The position numbers and the translations under genes are program-made. From Bradyrhizobium sp. Ghvi (GTDB lineage Bacteria > Pseudomonadota > Alphaproteobacteria > Rhizobiales > Xanthobacteraceae), in NCBI RefSeq assembly GCF_900115265.1, contig NZ_FOVU01000003.1:806001-870000 (forward strand): a stretch of 64,000 nucleotides of DNA. Reading direction: 5' to 3'. The notes beneath the pieces are model-generated. The model searched no databases and was not told the origin of the DNA. It worked only from the letters and a program-made list of their open reading frames with translations. Below, piece after piece: positions 27,203-36,558 of this stretch. Each line of letters begins with the position of its first letter. Positions within the stretch are counted from its first letter, which is position 1.

Positions 27203-27877
27203 TTATTCGTTCCGCGCGATCGCCGTCAGCCTGTTCATGTTCCGCAGCAGAATGCGGCCGCGCTGAAGATCGAGGATCGCCTCCTTGCGCCAGGCCTGAA
27301 GCTGGCGATTGACGCTCTCGCGGGCGGCGCCGACGAACACGCCGAGCTGTTCTTGCGAGATGTGCACCTCGGAGCCGAAATCGGCGGCGAGCGCGCAGAG
27401 CCGCCGGGCCAATCGCACCGGCAGCGGCTGCAACATCGACTCCTCCATGCGCTCGCTCTGCCAGCGGATACGCTGGCAGAGCAGCGCGATGATCTTGATC
27501 GCGACCTTGGGCTCGCGCTCGAGGAAGGCCAGGAAGTCTTCGCGCCGCAGCACGAACAATTCGCTGGCCTCGCCGGCGGTGGCATCCGCAGTGCGGCTCT
27601 GGCCATCCAGCACGGCGACCTCGCCGAACAGATCGCCCGGGCCCATGAAGTTCAGCGTCAGCCGGCTGCCGTCGGAGGCGCCGGTCTCGATGCGGACCTG
27701 GCCGCGGCGCACGCCGAACAGCGCGTTGCCCGGGTCGCCCTTCTGGAACAGCACCTCGCCATTCGCCAGATGCTGAGTGTGGCAGAGAGTGGACAACCGC
27801 TGGAGTTCGTCCGCGCCGAGATCGGCGAACATGGCATTCATTTTCAGAATGACCGCAAATTCGGCCTGCTTGCTCAT
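27203..27877 (-). CDS. Crp/Fnr-family transcriptional regulator, probably cAMP-binding
   Basis: 224 residues. The cyclic-nucleotide domain (about 15-130) contains LFQKGDPGNALFGVRRGQVRI and the phosphate-binding cassette LFGEVAVLDGQSRTADATA, which keeps the Glu and Arg used to hold cAMP. The C-terminal Crp-type winged HTH (about 145-222) includes HISQEQLGVFVGAARESVNRQL. The N-terminal cysteines of an FNR oxygen sensor are absent. The start at 27877 follows AAGGACGTTGAA. A CRP-like palindrome lies in its own upstream gap, so autoregulation is likely, and an adenylate cyclase gene lies 2.5 kb away. Confidence 0.92.
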   Translation of the reverse strand: MSKQAEFAVILKMNAMFADLGADELQRLSTLCHTQHLANGEVLFQKGDPGNALFGVRRGQVRIETGASDGSRLTLNFMGPGDLFGEVAVLDGQSRTADATAGEASELFVLRREDFLAFLEREPKVAIKIIALLCQRIRWQSERMEESMLQPLPVRLARRLCALAADFGSEVHISQEQLGVFVGAARESVNRQLQAWRKEAILDLQRGRILLRNMNRLTAIARNE

Positions 27878-27978
27878 TTCAACGTCCTTGTGAATTCCTT
27901 GCCAGGTTCTGTGGCAAATCGCCTGCAAATCGCTTGGAAGCATCAGCGTCAGGATCGCGTAAAACCGCGTCGGGGAAG

Positions 27979-27994
27979 TGTGTCATAAGTCACA
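27979..27994. promoter_or_regulatory. CRP-type binding site beside the crp/fnr gene
   Basis: TGTGTCATAAGTCACA differs from TGTGA-N6-TCACA at one base. It lies 102 bp upstream of the Crp/Fnr-family gene and about 129 bp upstream of the divergent AsmA-family gene, so it could serve either or both. Confidence 0.6.
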
Positions 27995-28122
27995 TAATTT
28001 TACAGCACCCCGCGATTATTTTTAGTCGCTTGGAGCGGCTTCCCGTCCCGGGATAAACTCAGGCGTAAAGGACGGGCCATCTGCCGGATGCGACGCCGCT
28101 CGTCCGTCGTTGGAAAGTCGAC

Positions 28123-30174
28123 ATGAGAGCAGTGAAATTTGCCGGCGCAGCTTTGGCCGTCATCATCGTCGTGATCGTCCTCCTTCTGGTGGTCGGGATC
28201 CCCTCGGGGTTCCTGACCGCGACCATTGCCTCGCGCGTCGAGCAGGCGACCGGCTATCGCGTCTCGATCGACGGCACGACCAGGATCAGCCTGTGGCCGT
28301 CCTTGAACGTCACGCTGAACGACCTCACGCTCGCCGACCCCAGGGATCGCAGCGGCATCACGCGCGTGACGATCGACAGCGTGCAGGCCGACATGTCGCT
28401 TTCCAGCGTATGGTCGGGTCATCCTGACATCAGCGAGATCGTGGTCAGCCATCCGGTATTGTACCAGCCGTTGCTGCGTGAGCGCCTGCCGAACGCCGAT
28501 GCATCGGCGAAGCCGCTCGCGCTCGATGCGGATGGCCCGAGCATCGCCCACGTCAAGATCATCAACGGCGAAGTCGCGTTTTCGCGTGTGCGCGACCGGG
28601 TCGACAGCCGCATCAGCGCCATCAACGCCGACGCCGCCATGGGCCGTGACCGCAAGCTCAATCTCGCCGGCACCGCGCGCGTCGGCGAGCATCCGACCAA
28701 ATTCGACATCAAAGCGACCGCACCGGCGCCTCCGATCGAGCGACAGAGCATCCCCTTGGATTTCGCCATCGACATGCCCGACGTGCTGAAGTCTCAGCTC
28801 GCCGGCCATGCCGACATGCGGCTGAACGGCGCGGTCGTGATGATCAATGGCGTCAACGGCACGCTCGGCGATGGCGGCTTCAACGGCTGGGCGTCGGTCG
28901 ACATCGCCAGCAAACCGCTGGTGAAAGTGGATCTCGATTTCCAGCGGCTCGCGATCCCGCTGGCGAAATCGCCCGATGGCGCGACCGGCCAGCCCTGGAG
29001 CGATGCGCCGATCGACGTGTCCGGACTGAATTATGTCGACGCGCAGATCAGGGTCTCGGCCAACGAAGCCGTCATCGGCGACGCCCGTCTCGCGCCGCTG
29101 GCAATTGATGCAAAACTCGCCGGCGGCGTCTTGAAGACAGGCACTGCGAATCTCGGCGCTTATGGCGGCCAGGTCTCGGGCGAGGTGATTCTGGACGCGA
29201 CCAGCGGCGCGCCGAGCTTTGCGATGCATTCCGATCTCGTCGGCGTGCGCGCGCTGCCGCTGCTGCAGGGTCTTGCCGAATTCGACCGGATCGACGGCAA
29301 GCTGCAGGCCAAACTCGCTTTGCGCAGCGCCGGCACCAGCCAGCGCGCGTTGATGGCGAACATGCAGGGCACGGCTTTCGTCGATTTCCAGGACGGCAGC
29401 ATTCGCGGCATCAATGTCGCGCAGATGATTCGCTCGCTGACATCGGGCACGTTGTCGGGCTGGCAGGACAACCAGAATTCCAGCCAAGAGCAGAGCAAGG
29501 AGCAGAGCACCGACCTGTCGCAGCTCTCGGCATCGTTCCGCATCGACAAGGGCCAGGCGGTGACGACCGATCTCAACCTGATCGGGCCGCTGGTGCGCGT
29601 CACGGGCGCCGGCACCGTCGCGCTCGACACTAAGATGATGGGTTTTCGCGTCGAGCCGAAGCTGGTGATGACGACGCAAGGCCAGGGCCGCGCCTCCGAG
29701 CCGGTGGGCTTCGGCATTCCCGTGATGATCACAGGCGCATGGTCGCAGCCACGGATCTACCCTGACATGGCCGGTGTGCTCGACAATCCGGACGCAGCCT
29801 ATGCGAAGCTGCGCGAGATGGGCAAGGGTCTGTTCGGTCCCGACGGCGCAGGGCTCGGCAACATCCTGAACAGCTTTGGCCTCGGCGGCGCCGCACCGAG
29901 CAGCAATGCCAATGGGCAAGCCCAGCAGCAAGGGCAAGGACAGGGGCAGAACAACCTGCTCGGCGGCCAGCTGGGCGAGGCGATCGGCAATCTGATCCAG
30001 CAGGGGCTCGCGGGCGGCGCCGGGAATAGCACCGGCCGCAGCCGCAGCCTGCCCGGCGCGCCGACCAGCCCGGCGCCGCAGGCTTCGCCCGCTCCTCCGA
30101 CCCAGGACCCGCCTGAGGCACAACAAGACAGCCAGCCGATGAACGACGTGATGCGGCAGCTCTTTAACAGGTGA
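28123..30174 (+). CDS. AsmA-family protein
   Basis: 683 residues. A single N-terminal membrane helix (about 7-28) is followed by the AsmA N-terminal signature (ATGYRVSIDGTTRISLWPSLNVTLNDLTL region) and a long beta-rich periplasmic body. The C-terminal AsmA_2-like segment includes FVDFQDGSIRGINVAQMIRS. The family forms long hydrophobic grooves between the membranes and is linked to phospholipid transport to the outer membrane. The last 90 residues are a Gln/Gly/Pro-rich low-complexity tail, including a QAQQQGQGQGQ run. The start follows GGAAAG. It is divergent from the crp/fnr gene. Confidence 0.88.
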   Translation: MRAVKFAGAALAVIIVVIVLLLVVGIPSGFLTATIASRVEQATGYRVSIDGTTRISLWPSLNVTLNDLTLADPRDRSGITRVTIDSVQADMSLSSVWSGHPDISEIVVSHPVLYQPLLRERLPNADASAKPLALDADGPSIAHVKIINGEVAFSRVRDRVDSRISAINADAAMGRDRKLNLAGTARVGEHPTKFDIKATAPAPPIERQSIPLDFAIDMPDVLKSQLAGHADMRLNGAVVMINGVNGTLGDGGFNGWASVDIASKPLVKVDLDFQRLAIPLAKSPDGATGQPWSDAPIDVSGLNYVDAQIRVSANEAVIGDARLAPLAIDAKLAGGVLKTGTANLGAYGGQVSGEVILDATSGAPSFAMHSDLVGVRALPLLQGLAEFDRIDGKLQAKLALRSAGTSQRALMANMQGTAFVDFQDGSIRGINVAQMIRSLTSGTLSGWQDNQNSSQEQSKEQSTDLSQLSASFRIDKGQAVTTDLNLIGPLVRVTGAGTVALDTKMMGFRVEPKLVMTTQGQGRASEPVGFGIPVMITGAWSQPRIYPDMAGVLDNPDAAYAKLREMGKGLFGPDGAGLGNILNSFGLGGAAPSSNANGQAQQQGQGQGQNNLLGGQLGEAIGNLIQQGLAGGAGNSTGRSRSLPGAPTSPAPQASPAPPTQDPPEAQQDSQPMNDVMRQLFNR

Positions 30175-30328
30175 TGAGGGGACCAAGGCGTCGAACTCCA
30201 CGCGCAGCCTTACACCGCCTCGTCACACGATTCTTCCTCCGAACGGAGGAGGGGGCCTGTCAGCTGCGGCAATCCGCCGCCCTGCCGGCCGTCCCGACAT
30301 TCACCGGCGGGTCACCACACCTCCCTCC

Positions 30329-30347
30329 GACCGGCCCCTTGCCGGTC
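30329..30347. other. Hairpin in the AsmA-cyclase gap
   Basis: A perfect 7-bp stem, GACCGGC with GCCGGTC, encloses a 5-nt loop. A second perfect 7-bp hairpin (ATGGGCC with GGCCCAT) follows at 30376-30394. Neither is followed by a T-run, so they may be leader structures of the cyclase transcript rather than terminators. Confidence 0.4.
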
Positions 30348-30429
30348 AAAGAGCCCAAATTGTGCTAGAAGGACGATGGGCCTGTACGGCCCATAGCGCC
30401 GGCGTCGGCCGCGGCGCGAGAGGAGCCGG

Positions 30430-32877
30430 ATGACGGGAGCGAAGGACAAGACCTGGTTTCTACGCGAGGGCCTGTTCGCCAAATATGTCGTCTCCCTCGT
30501 CGGCCTCGTCGTGTTCGTGCTTGCCGTCAACGGCGCGATGGAGACCTGGATCTCCTATCGCGCCACCAAGACGTCACTGGTCGACGGGCTCGAGGACAAG
30601 GCGCAAGGCGCCGCCCGGCGCATCGAGCAATCCGTCTCCGAGCTCGAGCGCCAGATCAGCTGGGTGACCACTGCCAGCCGCGACACCATCGAGAAGCGCC
30701 GCGCCGACTACGCCCAGCTCCTGCAACAGGTCGCCGTCGTCTCCCAGCTGTTCCAGCTCAACGGCGACGGCCGCGAGGTGCTGCGCGTCTCGCGCCAGTC
30801 GACCACGACCGGCGGCAATGCCGACCTCGCCCGCGACATGCGCTTCACCGAAGCGGTCGCCCGCGGCGTCAGCTATGCGCCGGCCTATTTCGTCGATCAG
30901 AAGCCGGTGATGTCGATCTCGGTGGCGCATTCCGGCTTCAATGCCGGCGTCACGGTGGCCGAGGTCGATCTCGACTTTCTCTCCGACTACCTGTCCGACG
31001 CCCAGGTCGGCAAGGCCGCCTTCGCCTATGTGGTCGATGCGCGCGGCCGGGTTCTCGCGACCTCGTCGAAGGGGCCCGAAATCGGCAAGGACCTGTCGAA
31101 GCTGCCGCAGGTCGCGGCTGCGATCGCGCCCGGCCGCGAGCCCGACACTTCAGGTACCGACTTCAACGGCCATCCGGTGCTGGCGGCTGCGAGCACTGTA
31201 CCGAAGCTCGGCTGGAGCGTGTTGTTCGAGCAACCGACCGCGCAGGCCTTGACGCCGATCCGCGACCAGCTCGTGCGCATCGCGCTTCTGATCGGCATGG
31301 GCCTGTTGGTGGCGATTCTCGCCGGCACGCTGCTGGCGCGCCGCATGATCATCCCGATCACCGCGTTGCGCGATGGCGCGCACAAGCTCGGCGAAGGCGA
31401 CTTCAGCCACCGCATCGACGTGCACACCTCCGACGAGCTGGAAGAGCTCGCCGGCCAGTTCAACCGCATGGCCGGCCAGCTTCAGGAGACCTACACCAAC
31501 CTCGAGACCAAGGTCGAGGAACGCACCCGCGATCTCGCGCAGTCGATCAACGAGCTGAAGGTGCTGGAAGAGGTCGGCCGCGCCCTCGCCTCCTCGCTCG
31601 ACCTCAACGCCGTGCTGCCGACCATCGCCGCCCGCGCGCTGGAGATCAGCCATGCCGATGCGGTGCTGATCTACGGTTATGAGGCCCAGAAGCGCCGCTT
31701 CGACTTGGTCGAGGGCAACGGCATCGACAGGTCGGTTGAGGGCGACCATGTCACGATCGAGGAAGGCGAGAACGTCCTGAGCGATGCTGCCGCGAGCTGT
31801 GAGCCGATCGCGATCGCCGATCTCGACCACGCCGCCGAGCAACCCTTGCGCGACGTCGCGGTCGCTGCCGGCTTCCACTCGGTGCTGGTGGTGCCGCTGG
31901 TCGACCAGCAGGGCACGCTCGGCGCGCTGGTGGTGCTGCGCCGCTCGAGCGGCACGTTCGAAGGCAGCCTCACCGGCTTGATGCGCACCTTCGCCAACCA
32001 GGCGGTGCTGGCGATGCGCAATGCGCGCCTGTTCACCGAAGTCGACCACAAGAGCCACGCGCTGGAGACCGCCAACGAGACCGTGCGCGCCCAGGCCGAC
32101 AAGCTCAAGCAGCAGACCGAGCAGCTCAAGGACTGGAACAGGTCGCTGGAAGAGCGCGTCGCGACCCAGCTCGGCGAGATCGAGCGCATCCGCAAGCTCG
32201 AGCGCTTCCTGGCGCCGCAGGTGGCGCAGCTGATCGCCTCCTCCGATAGTCCGGAGGGGTTGCTCACGAGCCAGCGCCGCGAGGTCACCGTGGTGTTCTG
32301 CGATCTGCGCGGCTTCACCGCCTTCACGGAAGCGACCGAGCCGGAAGAGGCGATGAACGTGCTGCGCGAATATCACGCCGCGCTCGGCAAGCTGATCTTC
32401 AAATACGAGGGCACGCTGGACAAATATGCCGGCGACGGCGTGATGATCCTGTTCAACGCGCCGATCCAGTTCGAGGACCACACCGCGCGCGCCGTGAAAA
32501 TGGCGGTGGAGATGCGCGACACGATCGGCCCGCTGACCGAGCGCTGGCGCAATCGCGGACACAGCCTCGGCTTCGGCATCGGCATCGCGCTCGGCTATGC
32601 CACGCTCGGCCAGGTCGGCTTCGAGCAGCGGCTGGAATATGCCGCGATCGGCAGCGTCACCAACCTCGCCTCCCGCCTCTGCGCCGAGGCCAAGCCCAAC
32701 CAGATCGTGGTGAGCCGCCGCGTCTACGGCATGGTCGAGCCATGGGTCGAAGCCCGCGCCCTCGACGATCTCCAGCTCAAGGGCTTCAATCACCCGGTGC
32801 TGGCGATGGAAATTCTTGGCTGGCGCGAGGCGGTGGACAACGTGGTGGATGCGACGGCAGCGCGGCGGAGGATGTGA
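30430..32877 (+). CDS. Membrane adenylate cyclase with Cache, HAMP and GAF domains
   Basis: 815 residues. In order: TM1 (about 17-38), a periplasmic Cache sensor (about 40-275), TM2 (about 283-303), HAMP (about 300-360), coiled coil, GAF (about 383-540), coiled coil (about 545-590) and a class III cyclase domain (about 618-800). The cyclase has both metal aspartates (FCDLRGFT and the second Asp in DKYAGDG), the Lys expected for ATP, and the NLASRL Asn/Arg. The residue that is usually Asp or Thr in the purine site is Ser (IGS near 741), so ATP use is probable but not proved. It would supply cAMP for the nearby Crp-type regulator. Confidence 0.92.
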   Translation: MTGAKDKTWFLREGLFAKYVVSLVGLVVFVLAVNGAMETWISYRATKTSLVDGLEDKAQGAARRIEQSVSELERQISWVTTASRDTIEKRRADYAQLLQQVAVVSQLFQLNGDGREVLRVSRQSTTTGGNADLARDMRFTEAVARGVSYAPAYFVDQKPVMSISVAHSGFNAGVTVAEVDLDFLSDYLSDAQVGKAAFAYVVDARGRVLATSSKGPEIGKDLSKLPQVAAAIAPGREPDTSGTDFNGHPVLAAASTVPKLGWSVLFEQPTAQALTPIRDQLVRIALLIGMGLLVAILAGTLLARRMIIPITALRDGAHKLGEGDFSHRIDVHTSDELEELAGQFNRMAGQLQETYTNLETKVEERTRDLAQSINELKVLEEVGRALASSLDLNAVLPTIAARALEISHADAVLIYGYEAQKRRFDLVEGNGIDRSVEGDHVTIEEGENVLSDAAASCEPIAIADLDHAAEQPLRDVAVAAGFHSVLVVPLVDQQGTLGALVVLRRSSGTFEGSLTGLMRTFANQAVLAMRNARLFTEVDHKSHALETANETVRAQADKLKQQTEQLKDWNRSLEERVATQLGEIERIRKLERFLAPQVAQLIASSDSPEGLLTSQRREVTVVFCDLRGFTAFTEATEPEEAMNVLREYHAALGKLIFKYEGTLDKYAGDGVMILFNAPIQFEDHTARAVKMAVEMRDTIGPLTERWRNRGHSLGFGIGIALGYATLGQVGFEQRLEYAAIGSVTNLASRLCAEAKPNQIVVSRRVYGMVEPWVEARALDDLQLKGFNHPVLAMEILGWREAVDNVVDATAARRRM

Positions 32878-32906
32878 ACGGAAGAGCTGGCCACATGCTC
32901 TTCTGG

Positions 32907-33008
32907 TCATGCCCCGGCTTGACCGGGGCATCCAGTACGCCGGGGCGTATCGATTCAATTACAATCGCCTCTGGAATACTGGATCGCCCGATTAAATCGG
33001 GCGATGAC
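32907..33008. repeat. Intergenic palindromic element (GTCATGCCCCGG type)
   Basis: It starts GTCATGCCCCGGCTTGACCG and ends ATCGGGCGATGAC, with inner hairpins (CCCGGCTTGACCGGGG and CGCCCGATTAAATCGGGCG). It lies between convergent genes and is another member of the GTCAT...ATGAC intergenic class. Confidence 0.7.
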
Positions 33009-33068
33009 AGCTGAGAATGCGGCGTCGGCCTGATAGCATCGGGACTGCTTAACAGAGGTGATTTCTCC

Positions 33069-34370
33069 TCACGCCCCCCGCTTCGGCCCGATCGCCTCGA
33101 ATGCGGCTTTCTGCTCGTCGCTCAGATCGAATTCGAAATCGTCGAGCGCATCAGTGACACCGGCGACCGCCTGCTGCATCGTTTGCAGGCGCGTTTTCAC
33201 GGCGGCGAGGCGGGCTTGCGGGGTTGCTTCCGCCTTCATCGGGCAAGAGCTGAGCGTCTGCATGGTGCGGAGCGTGGTGTCCTGGAGCACGTCGAGGCGG
33301 GCGCGGCCGGTGTCGTCGAGCTTGAGCGTCGAGGCAATGTCCTCAGCGGGCCATTGCTGTTGCACGAGCTGTTCGTACTGGCGCTGGGCCTGCACATCAT
33401 AGCGGGGATCGTAATTGGGATCGCAGGCTTTGGCCGCCTGGGCGTCCTTGTGCTGAGCCGAAGCAAGCGCCGCCTGGCGCTCTTTTGCCAGCGAGTCGAG
33501 CTTTGCTTTCTGGCCGTCATCGAGCAGCTCGACGAACTTTGTCAGCGGCTGCGCCAGCGCATCGATGGCCTTGGCCATCGCGTCGAGGCGGGTCTGCATC
33601 ACACCGAGGCGCTCGGCCGCATTGGCGGGCGCCTGCGCCGGGCACGAGGCGCGGATGGTGTCGCGCGAGCTCGTCCAGGCGCTTGCGAGCTCATCGAGCG
33701 CAGTGCGCTGCATCTCGTTCGGCTGCACGGCGGCCGCGATGCGGTCGACCGGCAAGCCGCCGGTGTCGCTGCTGTCGCAGACCGCCTCCGCCGATGGCAC
33801 GCGTCGCGCACGACGGCCTTGCGGCGCGGTGTAAGCGGCGAGCTCCGGCGCCGCATACGGCGCGAAGATCGCTGCGTAGATATCGCCATAGCCGTAGAGC
33901 GAGAGGCTGGTGGTGTCGCCATAGATCACCGCGGTGGTGAGATCGTCATGCGCGAACGGCCAGAACACGGGACCGATCCAGCCATAACTGCCGTCAGGAT
34001 GGCGCCACCAGCCCTGCGGACGGCGGCCGCCGTGCCAGCCGGAAAGCGCAGCCTCCGCCGTCAGCGCAGCGCGCAGGACATAGGGGTTGGCGGGCTGGCC
34101 GCGCTCGCGGCGACGCGGATCCTCCGATCTCAGCGCCGCAGAGCGATAGCGGCTGCCCCGCACCGCCATGCGGGCATGGCGCAGACGCGACAGGCCGATG
34201 ATATGGCCGACCGCAAAGCGCGCCACGCCGAGGGGCCCGCCGCGGAATCCGAACTGCGCCTGCGCTGTATCAGGCAGCATCACTGTCAGAAGCAGCAGGA
34301 CAGCGCCTGACAGCGCCAGCCTCAAGCGTGATCTCGATGTGCTTGCCGAGCCGACCACCGAGTTGACCAC
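33069..34370 (-). CDS. Exported protein with two LTXXQ/Spy-like helical domains
   Basis: 433 residues from the chosen start. A signal peptide (ending DTAQAQ) is followed by a Gly/Arg-rich stretch, a Tyr/Ala-rich region, and two related helical segments. The first contains PNEMQRTALDELASAW, a Cys in SCPA, and LTKFVELLDDGQKAKLDSL; the second contains LDDTGRARLDVLQ, a Cys in SCPM, and LSDEQKAAFEAI. This duplicates the LTXXQ/Spy-CpxP pattern of periplasmic chaperone or stress proteins. The GTG at 34370 follows GGAGGAGGG and puts the signal peptide at the terminus; ATGs at 34445 and 34481 lack ribosome sites. Function is unknown. Confidence 0.72.
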   Translation of the reverse strand: MVNSVVGSASTSRSRLRLALSGAVLLLLTVMLPDTAQAQFGFRGGPLGVARFAVGHIIGLSRLRHARMAVRGSRYRSAALRSEDPRRRERGQPANPYVLRAALTAEAALSGWHGGRRPQGWWRHPDGSYGWIGPVFWPFAHDDLTTAVIYGDTTSLSLYGYGDIYAAIFAPYAAPELAAYTAPQGRRARRVPSAEAVCDSSDTGGLPVDRIAAAVQPNEMQRTALDELASAWTSSRDTIRASCPAQAPANAAERLGVMQTRLDAMAKAIDALAQPLTKFVELLDDGQKAKLDSLAKERQAALASAQHKDAQAAKACDPNYDPRYDVQAQRQYEQLVQQQWPAEDIASTLKLDDTGRARLDVLQDTTLRTMQTLSSCPMKAEATPQARLAAVKTRLQTMQQAVAGVTDALDDFEFDLSDEQKAAFEAIGPKRGA

Positions 34371-34500
34371 CTCTTGGCCCTCCTCCCGTGCCAAGCGCAC
34401 ATCACGGCGCACGAAGAAGACTCTCGAGGGAACCGATTGTTCCATGGCGAGAGGGTCAAAGCGGGAAATGCGGGACGTCATCGCGGCGCCGTGGCCATCC

Positions 34501-35544
34501 TCACTGCGCCTTTTGCGGCACCACGACGGTCTGGCCAGGATAGATCAAGTTGGGATTGTGGATCTTTCCGCGGTTGGCGTTGAAGATCACGGCGTAGCGG
34601 GCGCCGTCGCCATAGGCGAGGCGGCTCAGCGCCCAGAGGCTGTCGCCGCGGGAAATCACCCGGCTGCCGCCGGCCTCGGCCGTCCCGGTGGTGAGCGCGT
34701 CTCCGGGCGAGGCCGATGCGACCGCCGGCCCCGACGCCGGCACCCGCGCCATGGATTTGGGTTTGGGCGCGCCCATCATGCGAGGCCGAACCGCTGATCG
34801 TTCCGGCGTCGCGGCGAGACGCGGCGCCGGCAAGGCGGCAACGACGTCCGATGTGTCGTCAGGCTTTGCGTCCTGCTTGGCAACCGGTGTGACCCGTACC
34901 GGCGGTGGCGCGGCTTCGGCGATCGTCACCGGCATGGTGCGGCTGGATTGCGTGACGGTGCCGTCGGGCGCCTTGGCGCGCAGCGCCAGCTCGTAGCTGC
35001 CGGCGGGGAGCTTTGGCGGGGTCATGACGAACTGGCCCGATGCATCGGCCACCACGCTGTCGAGCGGCTGGCCGTCGCGCAGCAGCTCGACCTTCGAACC
35101 CGGTGCGGCCTGGCCCGCGATCACGGCCGCCTCGCCATGATCGTCGACGCGTGCGACGTCGAAACGGGGGCCGGCGTCTGCAACGGAAGGCTGCGGCTTG
35201 GTCGGTGCGACATCGGCCAGCCCCGCAACCTGCTTCTGGGTCTCGGCAAGCGCATCCGCCTTGGGCGCGTCGGCCGTGACAGGGGCAACGGGCGGCGCGA
35301 CTGCGGCGAGCTTCGGTTCTTCAGTCTTCGACTCTGTCTGCGACTCTGCTTTGGACTCGATCTTGGAGGCGACCTTCGTCTCGGCCTTCGTCTCCGGTTT
35401 GCTTTCGGGCTTGGCGGCGACGGCGACCTCGGTGCTCGCCCCGCCCGGCAACATGTGGCGCAGCTCGGTCGGGCCGATCACCAGCACGGTGCCGGCCACC
35501 GCGAGCAGACAGAATGCAATGATGGCCTTGGATGCGGTGATCAT
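34501..35544 (-). CDS. LysM-domain membrane-anchored protein
   Basis: 347 residues. An N-terminal membrane helix (about 7-25) is followed by a charged Lys/Glu/Ser/Thr repeat region (KPETKAETKVASKIESKAES), a proline/alanine linker, an Ig-like segment (VIAGQAAPGSKVELLRDGQP, with GSYELALRAKAPDG) and a C-terminal LysM domain (about 297-345, RGDSLWALSRLAYGDGARY through IYPGQTVVVPQ). LysM binds peptidoglycan, so the protein probably spans from the inner membrane to the wall. This architecture is common in alphaproteobacteria. The start follows TTGAGGACTG. Confidence 0.9.
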   Translation of the reverse strand: MITASKAIIAFCLLAVAGTVLVIGPTELRHMLPGGASTEVAVAAKPESKPETKAETKVASKIESKAESQTESKTEEPKLAAVAPPVAPVTADAPKADALAETQKQVAGLADVAPTKPQPSVADAGPRFDVARVDDHGEAAVIAGQAAPGSKVELLRDGQPLDSVVADASGQFVMTPPKLPAGSYELALRAKAPDGTVTQSSRTMPVTIAEAAPPPVRVTPVAKQDAKPDDTSDVVAALPAPRLAATPERSAVRPRMMGAPKPKSMARVPASGPAVASASPGDALTTGTAEAGGSRVISRGDSLWALSRLAYGDGARYAVIFNANRGKIHNPNLIYPGQTVVVPQKAQ

Positions 35545-35705
35545 CAGTCCTCAAACCTTGATCAAAAACTTGGATCGCAAATCATCAGGCGCAAATTGCG
35601 CCGTTTTGGCACCGGCAGCAAGCCGGTCGAAGGGATGAACCGGGCCGGACCTATCGGCGTCAAATGAGCGAGGCCGTAGCGCCGCCATTTTTAGGAATTT
35701 CATCC

Positions 35706-36410
35706 ATGCCCGTATTTTACCGCGCCGCGCCATGGCTGGCGCTTGCCCTGACGCTCGTCGCCTCTCCCGCGCTTTCCGCCTCCGGCCCGCCGCCGGGGTT
35801 CGTCCTGACAGACAATCCCGGCCTCGGCTTCACCTCGCCTGACGGGGCCACCAGGCTCGAGCAATACATGAAGGACAGTGACGACCTGTTCGGCGTCAAA
35901 TGGCAGGTCTGGGCACGACGCGGCGACCAGATGACGGAACTGAAGCCCGAGCAGGGCTATGGCGCCGGCTTCCGCTTCACCAACGACTCGCAATGGCTGG
36001 TGCGGATGCAGAAGACCGGCTCCGGCGAGCAGGACCTGTTCCTCTATCATCTCGAAAACGGCGTCTTCGTCAGTGCCACGAAGAAGAAGTCCCTCAGCGA
36101 TCTCGCCTGGGCCTATTTCTATGGCCGGTCGGAGACGAAGCATTTCGCCAAGCTCGACTTTCACATCACGGCCAATCTGCTGGAGGGGACGGAAAACGCC
36201 TATCAAGAGCTCGGCATGAACTGGCCCAACAACCGCTACCTCGTAATCGGACTCGGCGGCGAATACGACAAGCACCCAAGGAATACGGTGATGAAAGGGC
36301 TCGGCGGCTGGCGATGCCGCTATGATCTCCAGACCGGGAAATTCGATGTGCCGGCGATTTTCGCCAAGGAGAATGCCGCGGCGCTGAAATGGGAAGTGAA
36401 GCGGGAGTGA
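35706..36410 (+). CDS. Exported protein of unknown function
   Basis: 234 residues. A signal peptide (MPVFYRAAPWLALALTLVAS, cleaved near ALSA) starts the protein. The mature region has GLGFTSPDGATRLEQYMKDS, AWAYFYGRSETKHFAKLDF, ELGMNWPNNRYLVIGLGGEY and GGWRCRYDLQTGKFDVP, not linked to a family I recognise. The start at 35706 follows AGGAAT. It stands alone between the LysM gene and the GGDEF-EAL gene. Confidence 0.8.
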   Translation: MPVFYRAAPWLALALTLVASPALSASGPPPGFVLTDNPGLGFTSPDGATRLEQYMKDSDDLFGVKWQVWARRGDQMTELKPEQGYGAGFRFTNDSQWLVRMQKTGSGEQDLFLYHLENGVFVSATKKKSLSDLAWAYFYGRSETKHFAKLDFHITANLLEGTENAYQELGMNWPNNRYLVIGLGGEYDKHPRNTVMKGLGGWRCRYDLQTGKFDVPAIFAKENAAALKWEVKRE

Positions 36411-36558
36411 AGCGGTGTTCGAAACCCGCGTCGCAAATTGTGCGTTCTCTATCCCCGCGCCAAGCCCCTGATATTGTTCCGATTCAGAGTTCCCTAACCT
36501 TCAATGGTAACGGGGTCTTGTCGATTTCGCTGCATCCTGCATCCCACGGGAGGACGGG

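Noticed and set aside
28000..30201. 733-codon minus-strand frame opposite the AsmA gene
   Set aside because: Arg/His/Ala-rich composition with no domain, antisense to a clear AsmA protein; also reads through the neighbouring gap.
31150..32958. 602-codon minus-strand frame opposite the adenylate cyclase
   Set aside because: Shadow frame; the cyclase strand contains all conserved domain motifs.
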